A stretch of DNA of 64,000 nucleotides from Thalassobacillus devorans (GCF_011761345.1 NZ_JAASRY010000002.1:682001-746000), one strand, 5' to 3'. Shown: positions 38,552-48,387, counted from the first letter of the stretch. Made by a program: numbers and translations. Notes: a model not told the origin generated them from the letters alone.

Positions 38552-39721
38552 TTAAAGTTCTTTTAAAGCTTTTACGATGCGATCTACGCCCTCTTCGAGG
38601 GTCGCTTTAGGGCAGGCAATGTTCATACGCATAAATCCTTCGCCTTCTTTACCAAAAGAGGCGCCGTCATTCAGTCCTACTTTTGCGGTCTCCTGCATAA
38701 AAGTCTTCAAATCTTCATGTGCAAGCCCGGTTTTTTTACAATCCAGCCATAAAAGGTAAGTACCTTCGGGTTCTACTACTTCTATTTTTCCTGTTGCATT
38801 CAAATGTTTCAGCGCATAATCTTTATTTTCCTTTATGATTCCAAGGAGTTCCTCTAACCACTCTGCACCATGTTGATAAGCAGCTTCTAAAGCTGTAATA
38901 CCCATTGTGTTCAGCATGTTCATTCCCTGTGCAAGGAACTTATCATCCATTTTTTTCTTCAATTTCTTATCGGCAGTGATTACATACGATGCCTGTAATC
39001 CTGCTAAATTGAAAGTTTTGGTAGGCGACAGACAGGTGATCGTTTTTTGGTTGATATCTTCTGACAAAGAAGCGATCGGTGTATGGTTATATCCAGGAAG
39101 AACAAGGTCTGCATGAATTTCATCAGAAAATATGAGGACATTGTGTTTTAAACAAATGTCTGCCATTTTCTTAAGCTCTTCTTCTGTCCATACCCTCCCT
39201 ACCGGGTTATGAGGGTTACATAGAATGAATGCTTTTACATCATTCTTTTTTATTTGATTTTCGAAATCAACGAAGTCAATTTCGTAACGGTTCTCTCTGT
39301 AGATTAGTTCATTCTTGATAATATTGCGCTCATGCTGTTCCACTACTTTGTAGAATGGGGGATAGACAGGAGTCTGAATCAAAAGGTTATCCCCTTTTTC
39401 AGTAAGTGCCTGCACCATCATATGTAGGCTTGGGACGACTCCGGGACTATAGGTGATCCAGTTGGTATCGATTGTCCAATTGTACCGTGACTTTACCCAG
39501 TCGTATATGTTCCCTCCAATTAACTCATCTGTTAACGTATATCCAAATATGCCATGCCCTGCTCTTTCCCTTAATGCATCGATGACGGCTTGGGGAGCTT
39601 GAAAATCCATGTCTGCCACCCACATAGGAAGCACTTCTTTGGATTTAAATAACTTTTCTGCCATATCCCATTTCACAGAGCGAGTACCCATGCGGTCTTT
39701 CACTTCATAAAATCGGCTCAT
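38552..39721 (-). CDS. patB: PLP-dependent C-S lyase PatB (cystathionine beta-lyase type)
   Basis: A 389-residue class I aminotransferase-fold enzyme of the MalY/PatB family, which cleaves C-S bonds of cystathionine and related cysteine conjugates. Conserved features: MWVADMDF at residue 35, CNPHNPVGRVW near residue 165, FSDEIHADL, and the PLP lysine in SPTKTFNLAGLQAS. ATG follows AAAAGGAGTG. It shares the region with kapB as in B. subtilis, but kinB is missing. Confidence 0.92.
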   Translation of the reverse strand: MSRFYEVKDRMGTRSVKWDMAEKLFKSKEVLPMWVADMDFQAPQAVIDALRERAGHGIFGYTLTDELIGGNIYDWVKSRYNWTIDTNWITYSPGVVPSLHMMVQALTEKGDNLLIQTPVYPPFYKVVEQHERNIIKNELIYRENRYEIDFVDFENQIKKNDVKAFILCNPHNPVGRVWTEEELKKMADICLKHNVLIFSDEIHADLVLPGYNHTPIASLSEDINQKTITCLSPTKTFNLAGLQASYVITADKKLKKKMDDKFLAQGMNMLNTMGITALEAAYQHGAEWLEELLGIIKENKDYALKHLNATGKIEVVEPEGTYLLWLDCKKTGLAHEDLKTFMQETAKVGLNDGASFGKEGEGFMRMNIACPKATLEEGVDRIVKALKEL

Positions 39722-39887
39722 TTCTTATCACTCCTTTTAATTTCCTTCACCTTTTCATCTTAACCAAAAGTGTTAGAAATGAGAAATAAGCTGTTTTTAT
39801 TAAAATAAATAACTGATTGTGACAAACATCATGTTTCCAAACTGTAATATGAGCTATATTGTAAGAGAATAACAGGAGGTGATAGAA

Positions 39888-40367
39888 ATGTTGCATAATG
39901 ACGGCGGACTCCTATTACTACTGGAGCAGTTCCTTAAGGAACACCAGGCCCTTCAGTCAGAAATGGAGATGATTGATGACTGTTTGACTGACCTTGAGCG
40001 GTCTGTGCGGATTTCTTTTGAGGATATGAAGGGACTTGTTTTGCTAGTCAAGCATTTCTATGAACAATTGGAAGCCCATCTGCTTTCAGAGGAGAAAGGA
40101 CTCTTTCCTTTATTGTTAAATGAAACGGAAGAACATGGCTACCTTTATTTCACCTTTGATTTAGAGCATAAACAAATAAAACAGTACATCAAACAGTTCT
40201 TATTTATGGCTGAGCGTTATCAGGAAAGGACAGTAGAAATAAAAAAGGATAATGTATTAATAAGCCTTCGTTTTGCACTGGAGGCAGTAACTGCTCATTT
40301 TATCCGGGAAGAGGAAAACCTCTTTCCTGAAATTCTAACTTGCACGAAAAATTGGTATAACAAATAA
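39888..40367 (+). CDS. hemerythrin-like (HHE) domain protein
   Basis: A 159-residue four-helix protein with the hemerythrin/HHE pattern: FLKEHQALQSEM, EQLEAHLLSEEKGLFPLL, DLEHKQIKQ and TAHFIREEENLFPEI provide the His and Glu residues expected for a di-iron site. Such proteins act in oxygen, NO or iron handling; no specific role can be assigned. ATG 39888 follows CAGGAGG by 8 nt. Monocistronic with its own terminator. Confidence 0.88.
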   Translation: MLHNDGGLLLLLEQFLKEHQALQSEMEMIDDCLTDLERSVRISFEDMKGLVLLVKHFYEQLEAHLLSEEKGLFPLLLNETEEHGYLYFTFDLEHKQIKQYIKQFLFMAERYQERTVEIKKDNVLISLRFALEAVTAHFIREEENLFPEILTCTKNWYNK

Positions 40368-40370
40368 AAA

Positions 40371-40397
40371 AAGCAAAGCGGTAACCGCTTTGCTTAT
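40371..40397 (+). terminator. terminator of the hemerythrin-like gene
   Basis: AAGCAAAGCGG pairs with CCGCTTTGCTT. Confidence 0.85.
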
Positions 40398-40614
40398 ACA
40401 GGGGGAATACGAGAAAGTCTTACGTTATACATTATTACCAGATTAAACATTGTTTAAACCTGCTTTTAATTATTTTTTCATAGATTCATTGATTTTTTTA
40501 TGGAATAGGATGTTTCATTTCGATAAATTAGACCATTCGATTCTGAACATAAAGCGCCTGCCTCTATAATAGCTCCTATTTTTTAGAACTTTTGTTGCAA
40601 TTTGCGAGTATTCT

Positions 40615-40643
40615 TTGCCAGCAGCTGATTAATGTGATAGAAT
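40615..40643 (+). promoter_or_regulatory. sigma-A promoter of yugI
   Basis: TTGCCA (40615-40620) and TAGAAT (40638-40643) with a 17-bp spacer, 50 bp before the start codon. The rest of the 40.40-40.69 kb gap is AT-rich; it contains a GTTTAAAC palindrome at 40451 but no convincing sigma-B promoter. Confidence 0.7.
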
Positions 40644-40692
40644 CAATAATTGCGTAAAAGTATAATAATATATAAATCAGGAGTTGTATAGC

Positions 40693-41091
40693 ATGTCAGA
40701 GAAGTTCGAAACAGGTCAAGTATTAGAAGGTAAAGTTACTGGAATTCAACCATACGGTGCATTCGTTGCCCTTGACGATCAAGTCCAAGGCTTGGTTCAT
40801 ATTTCTGAAGTGACCCACGGTTATGTAAAAGATATTAATGAACACCTATCCGAAGGCGATGAAGTAAAGGTTAAAATTCTTAATATCGACGAAGAGAAGA
40901 ACAAGTACTCTCTTTCTATCCGTGCTACTCAGGAAGCACCTAAGAAACAACCTCGTCGTCCACGTAATTCCCAGCCTGCACAAGCACAATCTCAAGATAA
41001 TTCAGCAGGGTTCAACACGTTGAAAGACAAGTTGCAAGAATGGATCGAGCAATCTGAAGATCGCTCTAAGACCTATAACAAAAACAACTAA
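40693..41091 (+). CDS. yugI: S1-domain RNA-binding protein YugI (general stress protein 13)
   Basis: A 132-residue protein with one S1 RNA-binding domain (residues 5-75: GQVLEGKVTGIQPYGAFVAL, GLVHISEV) followed by a disordered Pro/Gln/Arg-rich linker and a short helix. Homologues include GSP13 of B. subtilis, which associates with ribosomes, and CvfD of streptococci, a post-transcriptional regulator. ATG 40693 stands 9 nt after AGGAG. Monocistronic. Confidence 0.92.
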   Translation: MSEKFETGQVLEGKVTGIQPYGAFVALDDQVQGLVHISEVTHGYVKDINEHLSEGDEVKVKILNIDEEKNKYSLSIRATQEAPKKQPRRPRNSQPAQAQSQDNSAGFNTLKDKLQEWIEQSEDRSKTYNKNN

Positions 41092-41122
41092 TACTATTCC
41101 TTACCAGGAAGATATGAAGAAA

Positions 41123-41156
41123 GCAGTCACGAATTAATCGTGACTGCCTTTTTTTT
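41123..41156. terminator. terminator between yugI and yuzA
   Basis: GCAGTCACGA pairs with TCGTGACTGC, followed by eight T; convergent genes. Confidence 0.9.
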
Positions 41157-41394
41157 AGCGGGTAGTATTCGGTTCTGTCCGATCAGCAGTTTCCAACTCT
41201 GGACGGAACAAATAAGATAGCGCAATAATACCACTGATACCGACAAGCGTGTAGATGATACGGGCAAATGCACCACTTTGTTCACCACCGCCGAAGATGG
41301 CAGCGACCAGGTCAAATTGGAACAATCCAATCAACCCCCAGTTAATTGCTCCTATAACCGTTAGTATTAATGCAATCCGTTTAATTGTATCCAT
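41155..41394 (-). CDS. yuzA: DUF378 membrane protein YuzA
   Basis: A 79-residue membrane protein with two helices (residues 5-28 and 42-62) and the DUF378 signature IGAINWGLIGLF. Function unknown, often stress-associated. ATG follows GGAGGG. Lies between yugI and yugJ as in B. subtilis. Confidence 0.88.
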   Translation of the reverse strand: MDTIKRIALILTVIGAINWGLIGLFQFDLVAAIFGGGEQSGAFARIIYTLVGISGIIALSYLFRPELETADRTEPNTTR

Positions 41395-41533
41395 GTTTTT
41401 CCCTCCAATTATTTAAGAATAGGTTCTTTGTTAGGTTTTCTCGAAATCCATATAATATGCATATTGCTTATGTTTTGAGAAATCTGGATAAATTCGTCAT
41501 AATTAATTGAGAAAGAAAGGAGTTTTGATAAAA

Positions 41534-42700
41534 ATGGATACATTTCAATTTCATAATCCAACGAAGTTGATTTTTGGAAAAGACCAGCTGGAAAAGCTTA
41601 TTGATGAGCTTCCTCAGGGAACAAAGAAGGTTCTTATGATATACGGTGGAGGTAGCATCAAGAAAAATGGCATATATGATAAAGTGATGGGTAAATTGAA
41701 AACATTTGGTGCAGAAGTGTTTGAATTGGCTGGAGTAGAGCCTAACCCAAGGATTTCCACCGTCCGTAAAGGCGTGGATATCTGTAAGCAGGAAAATATT
41801 GATTTTCTATTGGCTGTCGGCGGCGGAAGCGTAATCGATTGTACAAAGACAATTGCTGCCGGGGCAAAATATGAAGGTGACGCATGGGATCTTGTTACAA
41901 AGCAGGCTGTCCCTGAAGGTGCCTTACCTTTTGGTACTGTACTCACTTTAGCCGCGACTGGTTCTGAAATGAACGGAGGAGCAGTAATCACTAACTGGGA
42001 GAGAAATGAAAAGTATGGATGGGGATTCCCTCCATATACGTACCCTTCTTTTTCTATACTTGATCCTGCTCATACTGTTTCTGTACCTCGGGATCAGACG
42101 ATTTATGGCATTGTAGATATGATGTCCCATATTCTAGAGCAATATTTCCATAATCCTACGAAATCACCTGTACAGGATGAAATGTGTGAAGGAGTATTAA
42201 GGGCTGTCATAGAAACAGCACCGAAGCTGCTGGATGATTTGGAGTCCTTTGAACACCGGGAAACAATTTTGTATGCAGGTACGATTGCGTTAAATGGTAT
42301 GCTCCAAATGGGGTATCGTGGCGATTGGGCAACACATAATATTGAACATGCTGTCTCAGCAGTTCATGATATTCCTCATGCGGGAGGTTTGGCAATCCTC
42401 TTCCCGAATTGGATGAAACACAACCTTGATCAGGACCCTGCCCGTTTCAAGCGATTGGCTGTCCAAGTGTTTGGCGTCAATGCAGAAGGTAAATCAGACC
42501 GTGAAGCAGGATTGCAAGGGGTTAAAGAATTGCGTAAGTTCTGGTCATCACTTGGTGCTCCTGAAACCTTGCGGGATTATGATATCGATGATTCGAAATT
42601 CGATTTGATTGTCGATAGAGCAATGAAACGTGGTTCATTTGGTAACTTTAATAAGTTGGAGAACGATGATGTAGCAACTATTTTGGAGATGTCCAAATAA
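41534..42700 (+). CDS. yugJ: iron-containing alcohol dehydrogenase YugJ (butanol dehydrogenase type)
   Basis: A 388-residue group III alcohol dehydrogenase. NAD-binding is seen in [12 protein letters not shown] (near residue 95) and the metal ligands in [13 protein letters not shown] (Asp, His) and [20 protein letters not shown] (two His). It probably reduces aldehydes to alcohols with NAD(P)H. ATG 41534 is 10 nt from AAAGGAG. Only one copy is present here, while B. subtilis has yugJ and yugK in tandem. Confidence 0.92.
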   Translation: MDTFQFHNPTKLIFGKDQLEKLIDELPQGTKKVLMIYGGGSIKKNGIYDKVMGKLKTFGAEVFELAGVEPNPRISTVRKGVDICKQENIDFLLAVGGGSVIDCTKTIAAGAKYEGDAWDLVTKQAVPEGALPFGTVLTLAATGSEMNGGAVITNWERNEKYGWGFPPYTYPSFSILDPAHTVSVPRDQTIYGIVDMMSHILEQYFHNPTKSPVQDEMCEGVLRAVIETAPKLLDDLESFEHRETILYAGTIALNGMLQMGYRGDWATHNIEHAVSAVHDIPHAGGLAILFPNWMKHNLDQDPARFKRLAVQVFGVNAEGKSDREAGLQGVKELRKFWSSLGAPETLRDYDIDDSKFDLIVDRAMKRGSFGNFNKLENDDVATILEMSK

Positions 42701-42707
42701 TGATAAT

Positions 42708-42741
42708 AAAGCCGTCTGGCAGGCAGCCAGACGGCTTTTAA
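42708..42741 (+). terminator. terminator of yugJ
   Basis: AAAGCCGTCTGGC pairs with GCCAGACGGCTTT. Confidence 0.92.
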
Positions 42742-42853
42742 AAATAAATTCCACTTGTATCCGTTTACATCATGGGGCGCGCTTGAATTGCACGGTGTGT
42801 TCCGCTAAAGTGAAATTGGATTGGTTTTTATCATAAAATCTGGAGGGATAAAA

Positions 42854-44200
42854 GTGACACATATTCGCTTTGATTATGAAAAAGCTTTACCTTTTTTTGA
42901 AACGCACGAATTGGACTACATGGAAGATGCAGTCAAGCTCGCTCACCATGCTTTACACGAAAAGACAGGTGCTGGCAATGATTTTTTAGGATGGGTTGAC
43001 CTTCCTGAAACTTACGATAAAGAAGAATTCAGTCGTATCAAGAAGTCTGCAGAGAAAATACAGTCAGATAGTGACGTTTTGGTTGTGATCGGGATTGGCG
43101 GGTCGTATTTAGGAGCCCGTGCAGCATTGGAGATGCTGAACCACAGCTTTTACAACGAATTGAGCAGTGAACAACGAAAAAATCCACAGGTGTTTTTCGT
43201 TGGTAACAGCATTAGTGCACCATATATAAATGAGCTGTTTGATGTGTTGAAAGATAAAGATGTCTCTATTAACGTTATTTCCAAGAGTGGTACGACAACC
43301 GAGCCTGCAATCGCCTTCCGTTTGTTCCGTAAGTTCTTAGAGGAAAAATACGGAAGAGAAGAAGCTCGGAAGCGTATCTACGCTACAACGGATAAGCAAA
43401 AGGGCGCTCTGAAAACATTAGCTGATGAAGAAGGCTATGAAAGTTTTGTAGTACCGGATGACGTCGGTGGCCGTTTCTCTGTATTAACAGCGGTAGGGCT
43501 GCTGCCGATAGCGGTCAGTGGTATTGATATTGACAGCATGATGGAAGGCGCAAAAGCAGGAATGGATGAATTGAGTGGTTCTGAACTTAGCAATAACCCA
43601 GCCTACCAATATGCTGCTGTACGGAATATTTTCTACAATAAAGGCAAGTCGATTGAAATGCTGATCAATTACGAACCAGCCTTACAATACTTTGCTGAAT
43701 GGTGGAAACAGTTGTTTGGAGAAAGTGAAGGGAAAGACCAGAAAGGAATCTTCCCTGCATCCGCAAACTTCTCGACAGATCTTCATTCCCTTGGCCAATA
43801 TGTCCAGGATGGCCGGCGAGACCTGTTTGAAACGGTATTGAAAGTAGAGAAACCAAAATCAGATATTACGCTTGAAGAAGATGACCAGAACTTGGATGGC
43901 TTGAATTATCTTGCAGGTAAAACAGTAGATGAAGTCAATGAGAAGGCCTATGAAGGAACTTTGCTCGCACACACAGATGGTCAGGTTCCGAATCTGACTG
44001 TTCATGTTCCTGAGTTGAATGCCTATACATTTGGCTATTTGGTTTATTTCTTTGAAAAAGCCTGTGCCATCAGCGGATATTTATTAGGTGTCAATCCTTT
44101 CGATCAGCCGGGCGTCGAGGCGTATAAGAAGAATATGTTCGCCTTGCTTGGTAAACCAGGATTCGAAAAAGAGAAAGAAGAACTGGAAAAACGGTTGTAA
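42854..44200 (+). CDS. pgi: glucose-6-phosphate isomerase Pgi
   Basis: A 448-residue cytosolic isomerase that interconverts glucose 6-phosphate and fructose 6-phosphate. Conserved blocks: [32 protein letters not shown] (substrate phosphate site), [14 protein letters not shown] and [16 protein letters not shown]. The GTG at 42854 (start Met-Thr-His-Ile) follows GGAGGG by 6 nt; the upstream frame is rejected. Placement before yugN agrees with B. subtilis. Confidence 0.96.
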   Translation: MTHIRFDYEKALPFFETHELDYMEDAVKLAHHALHEKTGAGNDFLGWVDLPETYDKEEFSRIKKSAEKIQSDSDVLVVIGIGGSYLGARAALEMLNHSFYNELSSEQRKNPQVFFVGNSISAPYINELFDVLKDKDVSINVISKSGTTTEPAIAFRLFRKFLEEKYGREEARKRIYATTDKQKGALKTLADEEGYESFVVPDDVGGRFSVLTAVGLLPIAVSGIDIDSMMEGAKAGMDELSGSELSNNPAYQYAAVRNIFYNKGKSIEMLINYEPALQYFAEWWKQLFGESEGKDQKGIFPASANFSTDLHSLGQYVQDGRRDLFETVLKVEKPKSDITLEEDDQNLDGLNYLAGKTVDEVNEKAYEGTLLAHTDGQVPNLTVHVPELNAYTFGYLVYFFEKACAISGYLLGVNPFDQPGVEAYKKNMFALLGKPGFEKEKEELEKRL

Positions 44201-44211
44201 GTAAAAATAGC

Positions 44212-44240
44212 AAAGCCCCGCGGGAAGCGGGGCTTTTTTA
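44212..44240 (+). terminator. terminator of pgi
   Basis: AAAGCCCCGC pairs with GCGGGGCTTT, followed by T. Confidence 0.93.
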
Positions 44241-44293
44241 TATTCATAAACTTCAACCATTTTGGGGAAGGTAACAAGAAAGGAGTGATGATT

Positions 44294-44698
44294 GTGATTC
44301 CTGTAACTTCAAAATTGACAGGTGAAGCTTTCACTTTGAGCGAATTAGAACAGACCTTGAAACCTTTAGGTTATCAAATAGGTGGTAATTGGGATTACGA
44401 CCATGGTTATTTTGATTATAAGATTGCCGATGAGGGAGGTTACCAGTTTCTGCGTGTTCCGTTTCAAGCAAAACAAGGTTCCTTAGACGACTACCATGTA
44501 ACAGTTGAATTAGGCGAACCTTTTCTACTTTCCCATAAGTATCAGCGAGGGATGGACGACCACGTACATGTGGGTGTCGGTAAAGCTTCCATTGACCAAT
44601 TTTCTGAACCTGTTGACCCGGATGCTTCGATCCCTGATAAATATGTTGAAATAGGCAGAGAACTAGTAAGAGAACTGGAATCTCATTTACTTCGATGA
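44294..44698 (+). CDS. yugN: YugN family protein
   Basis: A 134-residue soluble protein of the YugN-like family, with PLGYQIGGNWDYDHGYFDYKIA as the conserved core and a histidine-rich DDHVHVGVG segment. Function unknown. The GTG at 44294 stands 9 nt after AAAGGAG; ATG 44288 is too close but possible. Its 3' end overlaps that of yugO by 12 bp, convergently and without a terminator between them. Confidence 0.85.
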   Translation: MIPVTSKLTGEAFTLSELEQTLKPLGYQIGGNWDYDHGYFDYKIADEGGYQFLRVPFQAKQGSLDDYHVTVELGEPFLLSHKYQRGMDDHVHVGVGKASIDQFSEPVDPDASIPDKYVEIGRELVRELESHLLR

Positions 44699-45679
44699 CA
44701 ATAACACCAGTCGGTCGTCCTCACGTATTGATTCCTGTGGATCGACATTAATCAACAAAGAATTTTTTCTTAGCAATCCAATGAGGATGGAAGTTTTTTC
44801 AGCATAGTAAGCTGCCCCCGTTGAAAAGGGTACATCAATTAAATGGGTAGGAGGGGTGAGTTCATAAAACTGTTCCTCCGTCAATATTTTCAATAACAAT
44901 TCAAATGGCTGGACAGGGTCGTTCCGATATAGTTCATGGTAAAATAAAGAACTCATAAAATCATTGGATCGGATGACATCTTTCGCTCCTGCCCGCTCAG
45001 CATTGATGACTTGTTTTTCGGTAAGGATTTCAGCCGTTATGTTAAGATCTGGATTACATCCTTTCATCGCAACAATACCTAATATAACTGCCTGATCTGC
45101 CTTATCTTCCGATTGCGAAGGGTCAGCGGTTATCAGAGCTTTACGAGCTTTGGTGATATTTGCCATCAATAACGTTTTATCTTCGTAAAAATCACCACGG
45201 ATAAAATGAACCGGATATTTCCGGTAGGGGAGGGTTTTCATTGTCTTATCAATGACCACTACTTTTTCCGGGTCTTTTTGTTTTTGCATGATATCGATCA
45301 GTTGTCTTGTGCGTTCATTCCATCCCACCACGATAATATGATTTTCACCTTTAAAGGCGACTTTTCCACTTGATAAATCACGTTCATATTTAATCGTTCC
45401 CGCAGATATAGTTGCCATATAAAAAGTCAGGAGGCCTCCACCTGCTAGAATCAGTAAAATAGCAACAATCCTTCCTATGGTGCTTAATGGTACATAATCT
45501 CCGTAGCCTACCGTCGATCCTGTGACGAAAGCCCACCATACGCCATCAAAAAGTGTGGGAAAATGACTGGGCTCAAGTAAATGGATGATACTTCCGAAAA
45601 ATATCATAAACATAATGACCGTGAGCAAAAGGCGCACAAAGATTGGTAAACGGAAATAAAACTGAACAAAACCATACAT
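44687..45679 (-). CDS. yugO: potassium channel protein YugO
   Basis: A 330-residue two-transmembrane K+ channel. Two helices (residues 13-32 and 65-90) flank a pore with selectivity filter STVGYGDY, followed by a cytosolic RCK domain (HIIVVGWNERTRQLIDIM, near residue 113) and an RCK_C-like end. In B. subtilis YugO releases K+ during electrical signalling in biofilms. ATG follows AAAAGGAGG. With khtTU it is one of two potassium-handling loci in the window. Confidence 0.93.
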   Translation of the reverse strand: MYGFVQFYFRLPIFVRLLLTVIMFMIFFGSIIHLLEPSHFPTLFDGVWWAFVTGSTVGYGDYVPLSTIGRIVAILLILAGGGLLTFYMATISAGTIKYERDLSSGKVAFKGENHIIVVGWNERTRQLIDIMQKQKDPEKVVVIDKTMKTLPYRKYPVHFIRGDFYEDKTLLMANITKARKALITADPSQSEDKADQAVILGIVAMKGCNPDLNITAEILTEKQVINAERAGAKDVIRSNDFMSSLFYHELYRNDPVQPFELLLKILTEEQFYELTPPTHLIDVPFSTGAAYYAEKTSILIGLLRKNSLLINVDPQESIREDDRLVLLSSK

Positions 45680-45798
45680 ACAAGTACGCCTCCTTTTAAG
45701 CTACTAAGGTATATGGTGGTAGGGTTTTAAAATTAAAGATAACGAGGCAAGCTTTTCTAACATCCAGTATAGACAACCTTTTCTTATATCATACAAAA

Positions 45799-45830
45799 GT
45801 AAAAAAGCCTGCCGTGTTATGGCAGGCTTG
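45799..45830 (-). terminator. terminator overlapping the end of the thioredoxin-like gene
   Basis: AAGCCTGCC pairs with GGCAGGCTT, followed on the minus strand by TTTT; the stop codon lies in the loop. Confidence 0.85.
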
Positions 45831-46386
45831 ATTCCAACTGTCCAAGCGACTGTTTTAAACTGTCATATACTTCGCTCCAAAAGTCCTGGTTATCACGGTA
45901 AGCTTTCGTGATGAATTGAAACATTTGCTGTTCTTTTAGTTGGTAATCTTTTGGATCTTTGTTAGGCAGACTGTTTCTGGATTTTTCGATAAATTGTTGA
46001 ATAGCTTCTGCCCTTGGTCCCCAATGGGTGACTTCATTTCCTTCCGGGTCAATAAAAATGAAGATAGGAATGGACCTGGCATCACCAGTCAGATAATCAT
46101 CCATTAATTCCGGGTTTTCATCACGTGATAACAAATGAACATTCATGTGCCCTGCCTCAGCGAATTTTAGTAAAATCGGTATGTTTAGCATGGCATCTCC
46201 GCACCAATCTTCTGTTAAAACGATTACTCGTAAATTTTGTTTTTGCAAGTGCTCAAAAAAAGGCTGATCTTCCGTGGGAATATGGAAGTTCTCATATATA
46301 TGAATAAAATCTTTTTGGTATTTACCCATTGAATCTACATACTCTTGTGCAGTTATTCCTTTTTCAAACCACTCTTCCAAATTCAT
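45817..46386 (-). CDS. thioredoxin-like family protein
   Basis: A 189-residue cytosolic protein of the thioredoxin_9-like family. The active-site region reads LTEDWCGDAMLN near residue 61, with a single cysteine (WCGD) in place of WCxxC, so classical disulfide exchange is not expected. ARSIPIFIFID supplies the cis-proline loop. The remaining C-terminal helix is family-typical. ATG follows GAGGAGC. Function unknown. Confidence 0.85.
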   Translation of the reverse strand: MNLEEWFEKGITAQEYVDSMGKYQKDFIHIYENFHIPTEDQPFFEHLQKQNLRVIVLTEDWCGDAMLNIPILLKFAEAGHMNVHLLSRDENPELMDDYLTGDARSIPIFIFIDPEGNEVTHWGPRAEAIQQFIEKSRNSLPNKDPKDYQLKEQQMFQFITKAYRDNQDFWSEVYDSLKQSLGQLESSLP

Positions 46387-46585
46387 GTTAGCTCCTCCTC
46401 ATAATATTGAACATATCAAGAATCCATTCCCCGATTTGTAATGATTCATGCACACAATTTTAATAAGTTATCAAAGTGTAAAAGTAGCTTATCTAACATA
46501 GGCCATCTTTCATATAAAAAGCTTCTCATCTACGATTTGTTTTTTTGGTATGATGGAGAAAGCAGTGGTAGAAGGAGGAAATTAT

Positions 46586-47644
46586 ATGGAACAACAACGT
46601 AGGAACTTTTTACTTGAATTATTAAGTACAGCATCTCCCTCCAGTATGGAAATGGAGATCCAAAAGAAATGGATGAAAGAATTTAGCCCTTATGCTGATA
46701 AAATGCTCACCGATCTCGCGGGCAATGCAATTGCTGTCCTCAATCCCAAAGCTGATTTCAAAATACTTTTAGCTGGACATTGTGACGAAATCGCATTGGT
46801 CATCAATCGGATAGATGAGAAAGGCTACCTGCATTTTGACAAAATGGGCGGAATTAATCCCAAAGCTGCAATCGGTATGAAAGTACAAGTACTCGGTTAT
46901 CAAAAAACAGTGACAGGGGTCATTGGGGTTAACGCCCAGCATCATGGTGGGATTAAGGATGACTTTGGTCTGGAAGATCTATTTATTGATTGTGGAGCAA
47001 AATCAAAAGAGGAAATGGAAGAACTAGTACAAATTGGTGATTTGGCGGTCTATAAGCGGGAGCCTGAATTGATGATGGATCGCTATGTATCTGGAAGAGG
47101 GCTTGATAATAGAACAGGCGCTTTTATTGTTGGGGAAGTAGTTCGCAGACTATCAAAGAAAAAATTGAAAGTGGGTGTCTATGCCGCTTCCACTGTCAAT
47201 GAAGAGACAAATATGGGCGGTGCCTATTTTGCAGCAGCAGGTATTGAACCAACCATGGCGATTGCCTGTGATGTCACTTTTGCAACCGATTATCCAGGTG
47301 TCAATACCAACAAATATGGAGATGTCCGTTTAGAAGGTGGACCCGTATTGGCTAAAGGTGCACCGATCAACCGGAAGATCAATCAACTACTTGAAAAAAC
47401 AGCAAAATCGCTTGAAATGAAGGTGCAATATGAACTGACTCCAAGAGCTACAGGGACAGATGCCGACAGAATGAGGCTGACAGGAAAAGGGGTGCCGGTA
47501 AGCCTGGTTTCTCTTCCGCTTCGATATATGCACTCTCCAGTAGAAACGGCCAGCATCAAAGATATCGATGAGGAAATTGATTTACTGGTGGAGATGATTG
47601 CTAACATGACAGGAAAAGAAAGCCTTAATCCATTAGAGGATTAA
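46586..47644 (+). CDS. M42 family glutamyl/leucyl-type aminopeptidase
   Basis: A 352-residue cytosolic metallo-aminopeptidase of family M42. Metal ligands appear in LAGHCDEIALVI, SGRGLDNRTGAF, VNEETNMGGA and ACDVTFATD, and the catalytic Glu pair in NEE. It is probably a large tetrahedral peptidase that trims peptides. ATG 46586 follows AAGGAGG. Paralogues in B. subtilis are YsdC, YtoP and YhfE; which one this is cannot be decided here. Confidence 0.92.
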   Translation: MEQQRRNFLLELLSTASPSSMEMEIQKKWMKEFSPYADKMLTDLAGNAIAVLNPKADFKILLAGHCDEIALVINRIDEKGYLHFDKMGGINPKAAIGMKVQVLGYQKTVTGVIGVNAQHHGGIKDDFGLEDLFIDCGAKSKEEMEELVQIGDLAVYKREPELMMDRYVSGRGLDNRTGAFIVGEVVRRLSKKKLKVGVYAASTVNEETNMGGAYFAAAGIEPTMAIACDVTFATDYPGVNTNKYGDVRLEGGPVLAKGAPINRKINQLLEKTAKSLEMKVQYELTPRATGTDADRMRLTGKGVPVSLVSLPLRYMHSPVETASIKDIDEEIDLLVEMIANMTGKESLNPLED

Positions 47645-47689
47645 GAACAATGTATTTGACCAGATAAGGAATTAGTGAGAGTTTGGAAA

Positions 47690-47801
47690 TTTCTCAGAGC
47701 TCCATCGGGAAAATAGTAAGCTGAACGGGGCGAATGCTGCGATAAAGCTTACTATTTTTCCTGTAGCAGGAGAAGAGGGATTCCGTCTCTCTTTTTATTA
47801 G
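47690..47801 (+). other. unexplained structured intergenic segment
   Basis: GGAAAATAGTAAGCT (47708-47722) is complementary to AGCTTACTATTTTTCC (47747-47762) with one extra base, around a 24-base GC-richer loop. A T-rich stretch after a weak 5-bp stem follows at 47775-47797. The layout suggests a small RNA or a terminator complex after the M42 gene. No known RNA family was recognised. Confidence 0.45.
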
Positions 47802-47916
47802 CCACAAAATCGGAAGTCTTTTAAATTATTTAGGAGTTATGGATGAATTTTCATGTGTACTACCGAATACGATAAGGGTATAATAAGAACAGATGTTCGT
47901 TTTCGGAGGTGGCGGA

Positions 47917-48141
47917 ATGAAGAACATAGATAACATCCTAAGTCGAGCGAAGGAAGATGGCAAAACAATTGAGTTGATCTATCTCAGCAAAGGCAATGAT
48001 TTTACCCATCGGGTTGTTAAAGTCCTTCGGGTAAATGAGGAAGAAATACTTGCCTTCTGTTATATACGAAGGCAGGTAAGGAGGTTTAAAAAAGCAAACA
48101 TCTTATCGGCAGCTCCTGCTCGAAACAAGAAGGGCGCCTAA
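47917..48141 (+). CDS. small WYL-like protein
   Basis: A 74-residue protein resembling a minimal WYL-type ligand-binding beta domain: TIELIYLSKGNDFTHRVVKVL then ILAFCYIRRQVRRFKKANI. WYL domains usually sit behind a DNA-binding domain and sense nucleic-acid ligands; no DNA-binding part is present here. ATG 47917 is 6-8 nt after GGAGGTGG. Role unknown. Confidence 0.65.
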   Translation: MKNIDNILSRAKEDGKTIELIYLSKGNDFTHRVVKVLRVNEEEILAFCYIRRQVRRFKKANILSAAPARNKKGA

Positions 48142-48217
48142 TTCAAGATAAATCCATTACTATAGCCATGACTTGCGCAATAAAAGTCTCAACCTGACAT
48201 AAATTCCAAGTCTAGAA

Positions 48218-48250
48218 GCCTGCATGATTGATACAGGCAAGGCTTTTTAC
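48218..48250 (+). terminator. terminator after the WYL-like gene
   Basis: AAGCCT pairs with AGGCTT, with inner GCCTG/CAGGC alternatives, followed by TTT. Confidence 0.6.
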
Positions 48251-48387
48251 ATCCATGGAAAGAAGGTTTGATCGGAATTCATTTGAAAAAAAGTAAAGGC
48301 CAATAACGTGGCAAATAAACTCCCCAGGAAATAACGATTCCTAGCCGCTCTTACTTCGGATTTGGTAACGGACCTCAAAATATCTCA

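Noticed and set aside
40451-40475. A GTTTAA stretch considered as a sigma-B -35 box for yugI
   Set aside because: No GGGTAT-like -10 box at 12-14 bp; a good sigma-A promoter is present closer to the gene.
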